64,000 bases of DNA from Sutcliffiella horikoshii (lineage in GTDB: Bacteria; Bacillota; Bacilli; Bacillales; Bacillaceae_I). Shown here piece by piece: positions 42,317-50,928 of the stretch. The first letter of the stretch is position 1; every line of letters begins with the position of its first letter. The stretch covers positions 868,001 through 932,000 of the forward strand of contig NZ_CP020880.1 of NCBI RefSeq assembly GCF_002157855.1. Reading direction: 5' to 3'. The position numbers were made by a program, and so were the translations under genes. Below the pieces are notes generated by a model. It saw only the letters and a list, made by a program, of their open reading frames with translations. It was not told where the DNA came from and made no database searches.

Positions 42317-42583
42317 ATGAAAAATATTGATAAAAGAAACCGTTTGGATGAATCACCTTTCAGCTACCGCATCTCAAAGGACAATACCATCTTCCTGGAT
42401 TATGAAAACCGACAAGTAAAAATCCTTAAAGGAAAAGAAGCGAATAAATTCCTTGAGCGGATGGAAGCTGCGGATGATGATAAAGCTAAGCAATTGATAA
42501 TGGCAAAAATAACCAGAAATTTTAAAAGAGGCAATGAGAAAAGTGCAAACTCTGATAAACAAAATAATTTCATGGGGTCGTGA
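42317..42583 (+). CDS. Small charged soluble protein, unknown
   Basis: An 88-residue, lysine-rich protein (SYRISKDNTIFLDYENRQVK, ILKGKEANKFLERMEAADDD). GGGAGGACG lies before the ATG at 42317, preferred over the start at 42293. No recognised motif. The pattern (short beta, then basic helix) is seen in small Bacillus proteins of unknown role. Confidence 0.55.
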   Translation: MKNIDKRNRLDESPFSYRISKDNTIFLDYENRQVKILKGKEANKFLERMEAADDDKAKQLIMAKITRNFKRGNEKSANSDKQNNFMGS

Positions 42584-42663
42584 GGAGATAACTCGTAAAC
42601 GCATAAATCCCGGCCTTTTTTTCTGAATAGTGTGATATAGTAATATTTGTAAAGGTATAAACA

Positions 42664-42694
42664 GCATCGGGAGCAGTTCCGGTGCTTTTCTTTT
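42664..42694 (+). terminator. Terminator before the second MFS gene
   Basis: GCATCGG and CCGGTGC pair (one wobble) around GAGCAGTT and are followed by TTTTCTTTT. It ends 28 nt before the MFS start, so a leader-attenuator role is possible but not shown. Confidence 0.65.
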
Positions 42695-42722
42695 ATGTGT
42701 AGAAAGAGAAAAGGGTGGTCAT

Positions 42723-43937
42723 ATGTCTACTTGGAAGTACCCCCTCTTATTGATTGCCGGAATCGGCATTTCTTATTTGGGGAGCTGGATTTACTTAATT
42801 GCACTAAATATCTCAATCTTGAACATGACAGGTTCAGCAGCCGCCGTTGCGGGGTTATACATAATCAGGCCAATAGCCATTTTACTAACCAATACGTGGG
42901 CCGGAAGTGTCATTGACAGGGTTAATAAAAGAAAGTTGATGATCTGGGTGGATATTGCCCGTGGGGGATTGGTATTTCTCATACCTTTCATTGATTCTCT
43001 TTGGACTATCTACTTTATATTGCTAGTTATCAATATGGTCGGGGCATTTTTTGGACCGAGTTCCTCTGTATACATAACGAAACTTATTCCGGTCAACGAA
43101 CGTAAAAGATTCAACTCACTCATGAGCATGACAAGCTCTGGCGCGTTCCTTTTGGGCCCGGCCATAGCCGGGTTCCTCATCATGTATGTGAGTACCGACA
43201 TATGTATTTTAATCAACGCAGTGACGTTCTTAGTTTGTGCATTCTTCATTTTCTTGCTGCCGGATGTGGATGAGAAGGTTAAAAACAAACGAGAACCCAT
43301 TCGCCTACAAACTCTATTGGGGGATTGGAACATTGTCAAAGACTTTTCAATGAAAGCAAAATTTTTCATCACTGTTTATCTCCTGTTCCAATCAGCTATG
43401 TTACTTGGATTTGCTTTGGATTCGCAAGAGGTGACTTTTATCAAACAAGTCCTGGAATTGTCCGACCGTGATTATGGATTAATCGTAAGTTTAACGGGAC
43501 TTGGGGCCTTGGGCGGTGCGTTTGTGTCGGCACTAGTCGCCAAAAAAGTAGCATTAAAAGTTTATTTAGGAGTTGGAATGCTTCTGACCTCTGCAGGATA
43601 TGTGGCCTTTTATGCCTCTTACGACTTTTTTACTGCAACGGCTGCCTTTGTTTTCCTCGGCTTCTTTATGGCATTTGCCAATGCAGGGTACGCGACATTT
43701 TTCCAAAACACTGTTCCTGTTGACATCATGGGGAGATTCGCGAGTATAACAGAAATGTTCCAAGGTATGGTACAAATAGCACTTACCTTACTCCTTGGAT
43801 TTGCAGCTGAGGTGTTCTCCTTGCAATTTGTTTGCCTGATATTTTCAGGTGTTTCCACCGCTTTTGCATTGATTTTGTTAATTTCCATTTTTAGACCGTC
43901 GAAAGCAAGCTATTTTAAGGAAGAAGTTTCTGTTTAA
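42723..43937 (+). CDS. MFS transporter (MFS_3/MefA-like)
   Basis: A 404-residue, twelve-helix major facilitator. The loop motif GSVIDRVNKRK lies between TM2 and TM3. Similar in class to the transporter at 15065 but clearly diverged and shorter. Likely drug or metabolite efflux; substrate unknown. GGGTGG precedes the ATG. A histidine-phosphatase gene starts 12 nt after its stop, suggesting co-transcription. Confidence 0.85.
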   Translation: MSTWKYPLLLIAGIGISYLGSWIYLIALNISILNMTGSAAAVAGLYIIRPIAILLTNTWAGSVIDRVNKRKLMIWVDIARGGLVFLIPFIDSLWTIYFILLVINMVGAFFGPSSSVYITKLIPVNERKRFNSLMSMTSSGAFLLGPAIAGFLIMYVSTDICILINAVTFLVCAFFIFLLPDVDEKVKNKREPIRLQTLLGDWNIVKDFSMKAKFFITVYLLFQSAMLLGFALDSQEVTFIKQVLELSDRDYGLIVSLTGLGALGGAFVSALVAKKVALKVYLGVGMLLTSAGYVAFYASYDFFTATAAFVFLGFFMAFANAGYATFFQNTVPVDIMGRFASITEMFQGMVQIALTLLLGFAAEVFSLQFVCLIFSGVSTAFALILLISIFRPSKASYFKEEVSV

Positions 43938-43949
43938 AGGGGGATTATA

Positions 43950-44504
43950 TTGACTAATTTGTATTTCATTAGGCATGCACACTCAATTTACACTCCTGAT
44001 GAATTGGAGCGGCCCTTATCTGAAAAAGGTAAAAAGGATGCTGTAAGAATACTAGCTATGATTCAACCGGACAATATTGATGTGGTAGTTTCCAGTCCTT
44101 ATAAAAGAGCTGTCCAAACAGTAGAAGGTGTGGCTCAGCACTACAATCTGGAGATTGAGATTTTTGAAGACTTGAAAGAACGCACATTGACAGTTAAGCC
44201 TGCCGAAGACTTCAAAGCTGCCATCACGAAAGCTTGGGAGGAACCAAACTTCGCATGGGAGGGTGGGGAATCCAATATGGCGGCGCAGGCTAGAGGTGTG
44301 AGGGTCATCCAACACCTATTGAAAAAGTACGAAGATGAAAACGTGGCAATCGGAACGCACGGAAACATAATGGTGTTAATTATGAACTATTTTGACAAGC
44401 AGTATGATTTCTCGTTTTGGAATGGGTTGGATATGCCGGATATCTATAAGATAACTTTTGATGGAGATCTGTTGGTTGGGGTAAGGCGGTTGTGGGAACA
44501 GTAG
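43950..44504 (+). CDS. Histidine phosphatase (phosphoglycerate-mutase-like)
   Basis: A 184-residue histidine phosphatase. The catalytic LYFIRHAHS motif (phospho-accepting His near residue 9), SSPYKRAVQT, ERTL and the second catalytic His in AIGTHGNIM are present. Such small branches dephosphorylate varied sugars or nucleotides; not a glycolytic mutase by length. TTG start at 43950 with GGGGG 6 nt upstream. Followed closely by an alpha/beta hydrolase. Confidence 0.85.
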   Translation: MTNLYFIRHAHSIYTPDELERPLSEKGKKDAVRILAMIQPDNIDVVVSSPYKRAVQTVEGVAQHYNLEIEIFEDLKERTLTVKPAEDFKAAITKAWEEPNFAWEGGESNMAAQARGVRVIQHLLKKYEDENVAIGTHGNIMVLIMNYFDKQYDFSFWNGLDMPDIYKITFDGDLLVGVRRLWEQ

Positions 44505-44527
44505 ATGGAGGAAGGTGTGGGGGATAT

Positions 44528-45256
44528 ATGTTATTACATACAGAGGTTTTTGGAGATGGAGAACCAATCGTTTTTTTACATACAGGCTTGCAGACAGGGA
44601 TGACTGATTTTGAGGAGCAGCGGGAGTATTTCCAGTCGGAATTTAAAGTGATATTGCCGGACTTAAGAGGTCATGGGAAATCCACTTCACAAGAGCTATC
44701 TAACTATTATGAGGATAGTGCTGCTGATTTAAAGGACACGCTTGATCACTTAGGAGTGGAATCTGCTCATATAGTTGGCTGTTCCATTGGTGCTTTGGTT
44801 GGGCTATTCTTTGCGAAAAGATTTCCTGAAAAGGTGAAGACCTTGACACTTTCTGGGATGATGGCGGAGAAACCTGCTAATTGGTCTGAAATACATCTGA
44901 ATATGGTGGAACAGCAAAATAGTCTTTTAGAGAATGAACAAGTAGGAGCCTACTTTGACCAGCTTCATGGTGATGGATGGAGAGAGTTTATCAATTTGGC
45001 TAGGCAAGAAGATTCCTGTCCATTTGAGGAAACAGCCGATTTGGGTGGGCTTGAGACGCCAACATTGTTAATGGTAGGAGAAGGGAACGCGAATGAAACG
45101 AAAGCTGCCGTCATTGTTCCAAAGTTAAATAAGCAAATCCACGTATCAGTCTTACCATTTGCCGGACATCTTGTACATTCCGAGCAGCCGGAGGTCTATA
45201 ACCAGATTTTAAACGGGTTTTTGAAGAAATATAGTGTGGTTGGTGTAGAAAGTTAG
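44528..45256 (+). CDS. Alpha/beta hydrolase
   Basis: A 242-residue alpha/beta-hydrolase-fold enzyme: oxyanion-hole IVFLHTGL, DLRGHGKST, nucleophile elbow VGCSIGA (G-x-S-x-G) and catalytic His in FAGHLVHSEQP. Cytosolic; ester, lactone or peptide substrate unknown. GGGGGATAT precedes the ATG at 44528; the longer frame from 44492 overlaps the previous gene and lacks a site. Confidence 0.85.
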   Translation: MLLHTEVFGDGEPIVFLHTGLQTGMTDFEEQREYFQSEFKVILPDLRGHGKSTSQELSNYYEDSAADLKDTLDHLGVESAHIVGCSIGALVGLFFAKRFPEKVKTLTLSGMMAEKPANWSEIHLNMVEQQNSLLENEQVGAYFDQLHGDGWREFINLARQEDSCPFEETADLGGLETPTLLMVGEGNANETKAAVIVPKLNKQIHVSVLPFAGHLVHSEQPEVYNQILNGFLKKYSVVGVES

Positions 45257-45376
45257 TTGAAATGAGGCTATAAGTACAAACGGAATACCTCTTCCTGGTA
45301 AGGCAGCAGGGTGCTAGGATGATATATCAAGAAATCTGGGAATATATCAAGAATTCAACCAAGAGGGTGTGAAAGA

Positions 45377-46327
45377 GTGGTGAAATCTACCAGAACTGAG
45401 TGCTTGCCTATTCAATTAAGAGCCCTTCAAATTGAAGATTTCCCTGTGGTGGAAAAGTGGAGCAAAGATCATGCGTTCTGCCTCGCAAACGGCTGGGAAA
45501 CCGGTAGAAGCAAGGATGAATTTTTTTCATGGTGGCATAATTGTGTGCATAACCACTCCCATAACTTTCTTAGATTAGGAATCGAATTTGAGTCAAAGTT
45601 GATTGGCTATGCAGATTTGGCAAACATCAATACTATTAGCGCAGAGATTGGCATAGCCATAGGAGAAAGCAAGGCGTGGGGACGCGGGTTCGGTACGGCA
45701 GCTTTGAAGCAATTAATGATTTATGCAACCGAGAAGTATGGTACTCAAGTTTTTGATGCAGAAACGCATAAAACCAACATACGCTCTAAAAATATGTTAG
45801 AGAAACTAGGATTCACTGAGATAAGTAGAATCGGGTCCGAGGAATACATGGGAAAAGATAATCAATTAATTCAATACCAATATAACAAGGAGGAATATAC
45901 AATGGTACAAAAAGAAAGAGTGACACCAAAACACATCATTTCGGCAGCGACAGTTGTTTTGAATGACAAGAATGAAGTTCTTTTAATAAAAGGACCACGC
46001 CGTGGATGGGAGATGCCTGGCGGACAAGTGGAAGAGGGAGAATCCCTGAAGGATGCTGCCATCAGGGAAACGAAGGAGGAGTCGGGGATCGACGTGGAAA
46101 TCGTGAAATTCTGTGGCGTTTTCCAAAATGTCAGTGGCTCCATTTGTAACACGCTTTTCCTAGCTAGAGCGATTGGTGGCACTCCGACTACTTCACCGGA
46201 GAGTCTGGAAGTTGGTTTTTACCCAGTAGAGCAGGCATTGGAAATGGTGACTTATAAGAATTTTAGAGAGCGAATTGAATATTGTTTAAAGGAAGAAATG
46301 AACCCTTTTTACATAGAGTTTAATTAA
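45377..46327 (+). CDS. GNAT acetyltransferase-Nudix hydrolase fusion
   Basis: A 316-residue two-domain protein. Residues 1-170 are a GNAT N-acetyltransferase (IQLRALQIEDFPVVEKW, acetyl-CoA loop AWGRGFGTAALKQLM, NIRSKNMLEKLGF). Residues 176-316 are a Nudix hydrolase with G-G-Q-V-E-E-G-E ... R-E-T-K-E-E-S-G near 215-238. At the junction an in-frame ATG (Met176, at 45902) is preceded by AAGGAGG with 8-nt spacing, so a separate Nudix protein may also be made. The domains otherwise occur as independent proteins, which suggests recent gene fusion by loss of a stop codon. Confidence 0.85.
   Translation: MVKSTRTECLPIQLRALQIEDFPVVEKWSKDHAFCLANGWETGRSKDEFFSWWHNCVHNHSHNFLRLGIEFESKLIGYADLANINTISAEIGIAIGESKAWGRGFGTAALKQLMIYATEKYGTQVFDAETHKTNIRSKNMLEKLGFTEISRIGSEEYMGKDNQLIQYQYNKEEYTMVQKERVTPKHIISAATVVLNDKNEVLLIKGPRRGWEMPGGQVEEGESLKDAAIRETKEESGIDVEIVKFCGVFQNVSGSICNTLFLARAIGGTPTTSPESLEVGFYPVEQALEMVTYKNFRERIEYCLKEEMNPFYIEFN
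45887..45904 (+). promoter_or_regulatory. Internal Shine-Dalgarno and start for the Nudix half
   Basis: AAGGAGG, 8 nt, ATG, inside the GNAT-Nudix fusion and in the same frame. It reads through as codons Lys-Glu-Glu-Tyr-Thr-Met. Confidence 0.65.
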
Positions 46328-46341
46328 CTGGAGTGATCACG

Positions 46342-47127
46342 ATGAAACCAATTCAACATGAAGAAATACCGGCTGAAATAAAAGAGTATGTAAGCAACAT
46401 TCATTCCATCACCTTCCCCCGTCAAGGATGTACATCTGATGTTGGCATCATTCAAAGTGACAACGGTGGATATGCACTAAAACGTACTAAGACACCACAA
46501 TTCAATGCGTGGCTTAAGAAAGAGATAATGGTATTAAGATACTTAAATCAGGAAACCTCTTTGCCCGTTCCAAAGGTTGAAAAATTTGTAGAGATAGACG
46601 GCCAATCTTGGGCTTTATTAGAGTTTCTAGAAGGGGAAACAGTAAGGGCTGCTCTAACCAAAACCCATCATAAAGGGGAGAGAGAAGAGTTGTTAATTAA
46701 CTTCGGCAAAGTCGTTTATGATGTCCATGCTACCCCGTGTCCGGAAGGTTTAAAGAACCAGAAAATTTGGTTGGATGATATGCTGGATCAAGCCGCATAC
46801 AATCTTCTAAACTACGAGGTGGATGGTTCGGAAGACTTGTTGGAACAAATCAAAGAAAACCGACCTAATAATATGAAGCATTGCCTTATCCATGGCGACT
46901 TGACTGTTGATAATGTATTAGTACATAACGGAGTGGTTACAGGAATTATTGATTGGAGCGGTGGAGCATATGGTGATCCTAGGTACGATATTTCTTTAGC
47001 TATTAGACCGAAACCAGATGTGTTTGAATGGGAGAGGGACAAGAAAAGTTTTTTTGAAGGGTATGGAGGTAGCATCCTTACTGAAGGGGATTACGACTAT
47101 TTTCTTAATCTATATGAGTACTTTTAA
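46342..47127 (+). CDS. APH/choline-kinase-like phosphotransferase
   Basis: A 261-residue kinase-fold protein of the aminoglycoside-phosphotransferase family. ATP-binding Lys in ALKRTKTPQF, catalytic loop LIHGDLTVDNVL and metal-binding IIDWSGGAYGD are intact. Family members phosphorylate antibiotics, choline, fructosamines and other small molecules; no evidence identifies a resistance phenotype. GGAG lies 8 nt before the ATG at 46342. It precedes a second, distinct APH-like gene by 16 nt. Confidence 0.8.
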   Translation: MKPIQHEEIPAEIKEYVSNIHSITFPRQGCTSDVGIIQSDNGGYALKRTKTPQFNAWLKKEIMVLRYLNQETSLPVPKVEKFVEIDGQSWALLEFLEGETVRAALTKTHHKGEREELLINFGKVVYDVHATPCPEGLKNQKIWLDDMLDQAAYNLLNYEVDGSEDLLEQIKENRPNNMKHCLIHGDLTVDNVLVHNGVVTGIIDWSGGAYGDPRYDISLAIRPKPDVFEWERDKKSFFEGYGGSILTEGDYDYFLNLYEYF

Positions 47128-47143
47128 AAGTGAGGAGTGTACA

Positions 47144-47890
47144 ATGAACCTAGGCGAGCCAATTGCATCTGGCAACACGGCCAACATCTATTTTTATGAA
47201 AATACAATCATCAAAATCTTTAAGGATCATCTACCAGATACCGAACCTGAATATGAAGCTCGTAAACAAAGGGTTGCCTATGGAAGTGGCCTCCGGGTTC
47301 CCAACATAATCGATGTCAAAAAAGTAAATGGAAAACAGGCAATTATCATGGAATATGTCGACGGAAAAACGCTAGGTGAACTCGTGACAGAGAACATGGC
47401 GCAAGTAGAGTCCTTCCTGCAAAAGTCCGTGGATATTCAAATTGATATTCATACGGTGCTTGCGGAGTCGTTAGAACCCATGCGTAACAAACTCCACCGG
47501 CAAATAGAAGCAGTTGAAGGATTGGATGAGCAAGTAAAAACGTCATTGCTAATGAAATTGGAATCTATGGACGTGGAAAACAGACTCTGCCACGGGGACT
47601 TTCACCTTTATAACTTAATAAAATCTGGTGAAGAGGTTTTCATCATTGATTGGGTCGATGCAAGTGCCGGGGATCCGCGGACAGATGTATGCCGTACATA
47701 TATTCTTTATACCCAAGTTTCTGTTGAAATGGCCGAATTGTATTTGAAACTATATTGCGAGAAAAGTGGTCGGGGTAGAAAAGAAATACTGGAATGGGCA
47801 CCGATTATCGCGGCAGCAAGGCTTTCTGAAAATGTCGCCACAGAAGATTCAAATAGGCTGATGAAATACATAAGTAATGGAGGAGAATAA
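47144..47890 (+). CDS. APH-like kinase
   Basis: A 248-residue APH-family protein: IASGNTANIYFYENTIIKIF (nucleotide loop and Lys), IMEYVDGKTLGEL hinge, LCHGDFHLYNLI catalytic loop and IIDWVDASAGDP metal loop. Smaller than classic aminoglycoside kinases and diverged from the preceding kinase. GAGGAG before the ATG at 47144; the longer frame from 47018 overlaps the previous gene. Substrate unknown. Confidence 0.8.
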   Translation: MNLGEPIASGNTANIYFYENTIIKIFKDHLPDTEPEYEARKQRVAYGSGLRVPNIIDVKKVNGKQAIIMEYVDGKTLGELVTENMAQVESFLQKSVDIQIDIHTVLAESLEPMRNKLHRQIEAVEGLDEQVKTSLLMKLESMDVENRLCHGDFHLYNLIKSGEEVFIIDWVDASAGDPRTDVCRTYILYTQVSVEMAELYLKLYCEKSGRGRKEILEWAPIIAAARLSENVATEDSNRLMKYISNGGE

Positions 47891-47892
47891 TC

Positions 47893-48339
47893 ATGAATCA
47901 AGCATCTTTAGAGTACTGGAATAATTATTGGAAAGGTCAAGAAAAGCCGGAAAGAGTGACGGCTTGGCAGTTCGGTGGGAGTCCGGACTACCTCGCGCAA
48001 TTAGTGATAGATGGGGTAAAGAAAGCAACCTGTTCTGGTCATGTTTTTTATGAAGTGGAGAATGAACCTCTACCAACAACAGAAGATTACAGTGTTGTTT
48101 TAAACAGTAAAGACGAACCTGTTGCCATTATTAAAACGGTGGACGTGCAGATTATGCCGATGAACGAAGTACCGGAAGAATTTGCAATTTCAGAGGGAGA
48201 AGGAGACCGTACATACAAGTATTGGTGGGACGCGCATGAGCGCTTTTTTACAAAAGAGCTGCGTGAAATAGGTAGGGAGTTTTCTGAGGATATGCTTTTA
48301 GTTTGTGAGCGTTTTGAAGTGGTGGATGTTAAAAGATAA
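47893..48339 (+). CDS. ASCH-domain (DUF984/YhfF-like) protein
   Basis: A 148-residue ASCH-fold protein with GVKKATCSGHVFYEV, an acid-rich DEPVAIIKTVDV strand and a C-terminal VCERFEVVDV strand. ASCH domains are RNA-binding or amidohydrolase-like beta-barrels; the YhfF group includes N4-acetylcytidine amidohydrolase-like enzymes, but this activity is not proven here. GGAGGAG precedes the ATG, two bases after the previous stop. Confidence 0.8.
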   Translation: MNQASLEYWNNYWKGQEKPERVTAWQFGGSPDYLAQLVIDGVKKATCSGHVFYEVENEPLPTTEDYSVVLNSKDEPVAIIKTVDVQIMPMNEVPEEFAISEGEGDRTYKYWWDAHERFFTKELREIGREFSEDMLLVCERFEVVDVKR

Positions 48340-48355
48340 AAAATGGGGTGGTCAC

Positions 48356-48556
48356 GTGGATGTCAAATATTATTGTGATGGTGAGTTAATCTATGAAACT
48401 CACACATCTGACTTGAGCGGACTTATGATGGCGATTGAAAAATCAAACAGTATTCATTTCGAGAATGATGCCTATACTTTTGACGCTTTTTTCTTAAATC
48501 ATTATGAACAAGATGGAATCTGGTTTGAGGAGCTGGTGGTTTATTTGGTGAAGTGA
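48356..48556 (+). CDS. Small hypothetical protein
   Basis: A 66-residue acidic soluble protein (VKYYCDGELIYETHTSDLSG, FFLNHYEQDGIWFEELVV). GTG start at 48356 with GGGGTGG 4 nt upstream, so coupled to the ASCH gene; the longer frame from 48305 overlaps that gene. No recognised family. A strong terminator follows. Confidence 0.5.
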   Translation: MDVKYYCDGELIYETHTSDLSGLMMAIEKSNSIHFENDAYTFDAFFLNHYEQDGIWFEELVVYLVK

Positions 48557-48560
48557 AAAA

Positions 48561-48592
48561 AACACACGAGATAGCAAACTCGTGTGTTTTTT
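48561..48592. terminator. Bidirectional terminator
   Basis: AACACACGAG and CTCGTGTGTT pair perfectly around ATAGCAAA, flanked by an A-run and TTTT, between convergent genes. Confidence 0.9.
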
Positions 48593-48594
48593 GG

Positions 48595-49242
48595 TTAGTA
48601 ACTTTTAGCACCAATATATTTGTCCTTCCAGTAGGAACTTCCGATTTCACTTATTTTAACGCCTTCTGTAGATGATGCGTGGATAAACTCGCCACTACCG
48701 ATATAAAGTCCTGCATGACTCGGCCCGTTTCCTTCAATATCAAAGAAAACAATATCACCAACAGCTGGCGACTCGGCTTTCGTTCCTTCTGCATAGATGT
48801 CTTTTACCGTTCGTGGTAGGTCTTTATTTTCTGCTTCATCAAAGATATAATTTAAGTATCCACTGCAGTCAAAGCCTTCTTCAGGTGTTTCCCCACCCCA
48901 CTGATAAGGTGTACCCTCATACTTCTTCGCAACTTCAACGATATTTGACTCGTTACTTTCAATGCCCAGGGCTTCAAATGTTTCCTCTCCGGCAATACCA
49001 TTCACCGTGATTCCATTATCAGCTTGAAACTTTTTCACGGCATCTGTTGTATATTCACCATAATAGGTAGTGGTTTCTGAATAACCGAAATATCCTTTAT
49101 CGTCCAGGACTTGTTGTAGTTCTTTTACATCTTCATGATACATTCCAGGTTTGAGCGTTTGATCTCCAAGCTCCGCATGACCTATCACCGGATTAAATGC
49201 CAATACACCTGCTAATGCTAACCCTGCTGTTAATCGCTTCAA
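48595..49242 (-). CDS. Peptidoglycan-binding NlpC/P60 endopeptidase
   Basis: A 215-residue exported wall hydrolase: signal peptide to about residue 23 (GHAE), one PG_binding_1 domain at about 30-92 (DVKELQQVLDDKGYFGY, DAVKKFQADNGI) and an NlpC/P60 domain at about 100-215 with catalytic Cys (GFDCSGY) and His (PSHAGLYIG). It should cleave gamma-D-Glu-diaminopimelate bonds or related crosslinks. TTG start with GAGGGG 8 nt upstream. Stands alone on the minus strand. Confidence 0.9.
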   Translation of the reverse strand: MKRLTAGLALAGVLAFNPVIGHAELGDQTLKPGMYHEDVKELQQVLDDKGYFGYSETTTYYGEYTTDAVKKFQADNGITVNGIAGEETFEALGIESNESNIVEVAKKYEGTPYQWGGETPEEGFDCSGYLNYIFDEAENKDLPRTVKDIYAEGTKAESPAVGDIVFFDIEGNGPSHAGLYIGSGEFIHASSTEGVKISEIGSSYWKDKYIGAKSY

Positions 49243-49508
49243 ACAATCATCCCCTCATCTATGTAATCTGACCTGTCCCATATTAACAGGCGGAGATGAC
49301 AACGGGATTTTATAGGGGTTACACTGGGATAACAATTTGTGGGGTGGAATGTAATATTTACTACTATTACAAATGTAGGTTGGAATATTCCCAACAAATA
49401 ATGATAGTAATAAACCTTTCCACAGTGTAAAATTATTTTACTAACCAAGTAAAAGTACGTATTAAATATTCAGAATATTAATAACACTATAAAAGAGGTT
49501 GATGTTAG

Positions 49509-50162
49509 TTGACGATGGATACAAGAGATTTAACTGTTAAGGAACAGACTATTTTCCCTCATGTTGGCAATAAAATAAAAACAGAAGATAGAGAGATTGC
49601 GATCATTGCCCGATTCGAAGAGCCGCTTGTCGTTGTGCTTGCAAATGTACTTAGCGATGAGGAATGTGATGCGCTGATTCAACTTTCTAAGGATAAGATG
49701 AAGCGTTCGAAAGTTTCTAATGGCCTTGAAGTGGATGCGATTAGGACAAGCAGCAGTACTTTTTTCCAAGAAGGCGAAAATGAGCTTGTTGCTAGGATTG
49801 AAAAAAGAGTTTCGCAGATTATGAATGTGCCTGTGGAACACGGAGAAGGCTTGCAAATATTGAACTATCAAGTTGGCCAGGAATATAAGGCGCATTTTGA
49901 CTTTTTTAAGTCTTCAAACAAGCCGGTAAGCAATCCTCGAATCAGCACGCTTGTCATGTACCTGAATGATGTGGAAGAAGGCGGGGAAACGTATTTTCCT
50001 AAGCTGAAATTATCTGTATCTCCACAAAAGGGAATGGCTGTATATTTCGAGTATTTTTACGATGACCAGGAACTGAATGAATTGACCTTACATGGTGGCT
50101 CGCCGGTTGTGGTTGGGGATAAATGGGCGGCAACTCAGTGGATGAGAAGAAAGAAATACTAG
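49509..50162 (+). CDS. 2-oxoglutarate/Fe(II) prolyl-4-hydroxylase-like oxygenase
   Basis: A 217-residue P4H-type dioxygenase. Iron ligands are the H-x-D in KAHFDFF and the distal His in LTLHGGSPV, with Lys in VVGDKWAATQW binding 2-oxoglutarate; LVMYLNDVEEGGETYFP is the family core. Length and motifs match the Bacillus anthracis-type collagen-like prolyl hydroxylase. Substrates could be collagen-like spore or surface proteins, but none is in the window. TTG at 49509 is used (GAGG about 10 nt upstream); an ATG two codons later is possible. Confidence 0.85.
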   Translation: MTMDTRDLTVKEQTIFPHVGNKIKTEDREIAIIARFEEPLVVVLANVLSDEECDALIQLSKDKMKRSKVSNGLEVDAIRTSSSTFFQEGENELVARIEKRVSQIMNVPVEHGEGLQILNYQVGQEYKAHFDFFKSSNKPVSNPRISTLVMYLNDVEEGGETYFPKLKLSVSPQKGMAVYFEYFYDDQELNELTLHGGSPVVVGDKWAATQWMRRKKY

Positions 50163-50236
50163 ATTTGGGGACGCTAATCTCTTGGGAGGTTGGCGTTATT
50201 TGCATTTATAAGTAAAAATGGGGCGTCCTTGAGATT

Positions 50237-50358
50237 TTATTTTCCGTTACACGAGTTTTATTTTCCGAAACTCACACTTTATTTTCCGTTACGAAAATAT
50301 ACGAGCCGCACCATGTGATTTATTTTCCGATTCAAAGATTTACGAGCAGTTCGACAAA
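50237..50358. repeat. TTATTTTCCG repeat cluster (21/41-bp phased)
   Basis: TTATTTTCCG recurs at 50237, 50258, 50279 and 50320, spacings 21, 21 and 41 bp. The short units carry TTACACGAG; the longer units carry TACGAGC after about 20 bp. It occupies most of the 50163-50443 gap. No coding potential is seen. Confidence 0.8.
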
Positions 50359-50443
50359 CTCTCTGAAATTCTGACACAACCTCCCCGAAACATATCCCCC
50401 AACCAATACGTCATATACATAAATAGAAAAGGACTGATTCCTA

Positions 50444-50910
50444 ATGGATTACATAAAACACCTAAGATCAATGGTAGGAAACGAAAAAGTAATTATGGTG
50501 GTTGCTGGAGCATTTGTTTTTGACGCAGATGAAAGGCTGCTCCTTCAACAACGTACAGATAATGGACAGTGGGGGCTGCCAGGCGGCTTCATGGAGCTTG
50601 GTGAAAATATAAGTGATACTGCCAGAAGAGAAGTCTATGAAGAAACTGGTCTTCAACTAGAACAACTAGAGCTTTTCGGGATTTACTCAGGGCCTGAGCA
50701 CGATAAGACATTTGAAAACGGAGACCAAGTCTCACTAGTGCTAATAATATTTACCTGTAAGCAATACAAAGGGGACTTCATCAAAGTAATGATGAGTCAC
50801 TAAAAAATGAATTTTTCCATCTACATAGCTTACCAGAAAATATCTTCACTGAGCATCGTGTATTGATTGATGATCTTCTGACAAAACAGAACCGCCCTAT
50901 CGTTAAATAA
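50444..50910 (+). pseudogene. Nudix hydrolase, frameshifted
   Basis: The first 113 residues are a normal Nudix hydrolase with the Nudix box in GGFMELGENISDTARREVYE then ETGL. The frame then stops after FIKVMMSH at about 50803. Restoring one A in the A-run at 50783-50785 continues the protein through SNDESLKNEFFHLHSLPENI to a stop at 50910, giving about 155 residues, the usual family length. The catalytic box is unaffected, but the C-terminal helix is lost. The cause is either a real frameshift or a homopolymer sequencing error. A second Nudix gene starts 18 nt later. Confidence 0.75.
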
Positions 50911-50928
50911 AGGAGAGGTGGACACTAA

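Noticed and set aside
45257-45376. T-box-like leader before the GNAT-Nudix gene
   Set aside because: GGGTGCTAGG only loosely resembles the T-box core and no terminator/antiterminator pair is visible.
46342-47890. Aminoglycoside resistance genes
   Set aside because: The kinase loops fit the broad APH family only; nothing shows antibiotic specificity.
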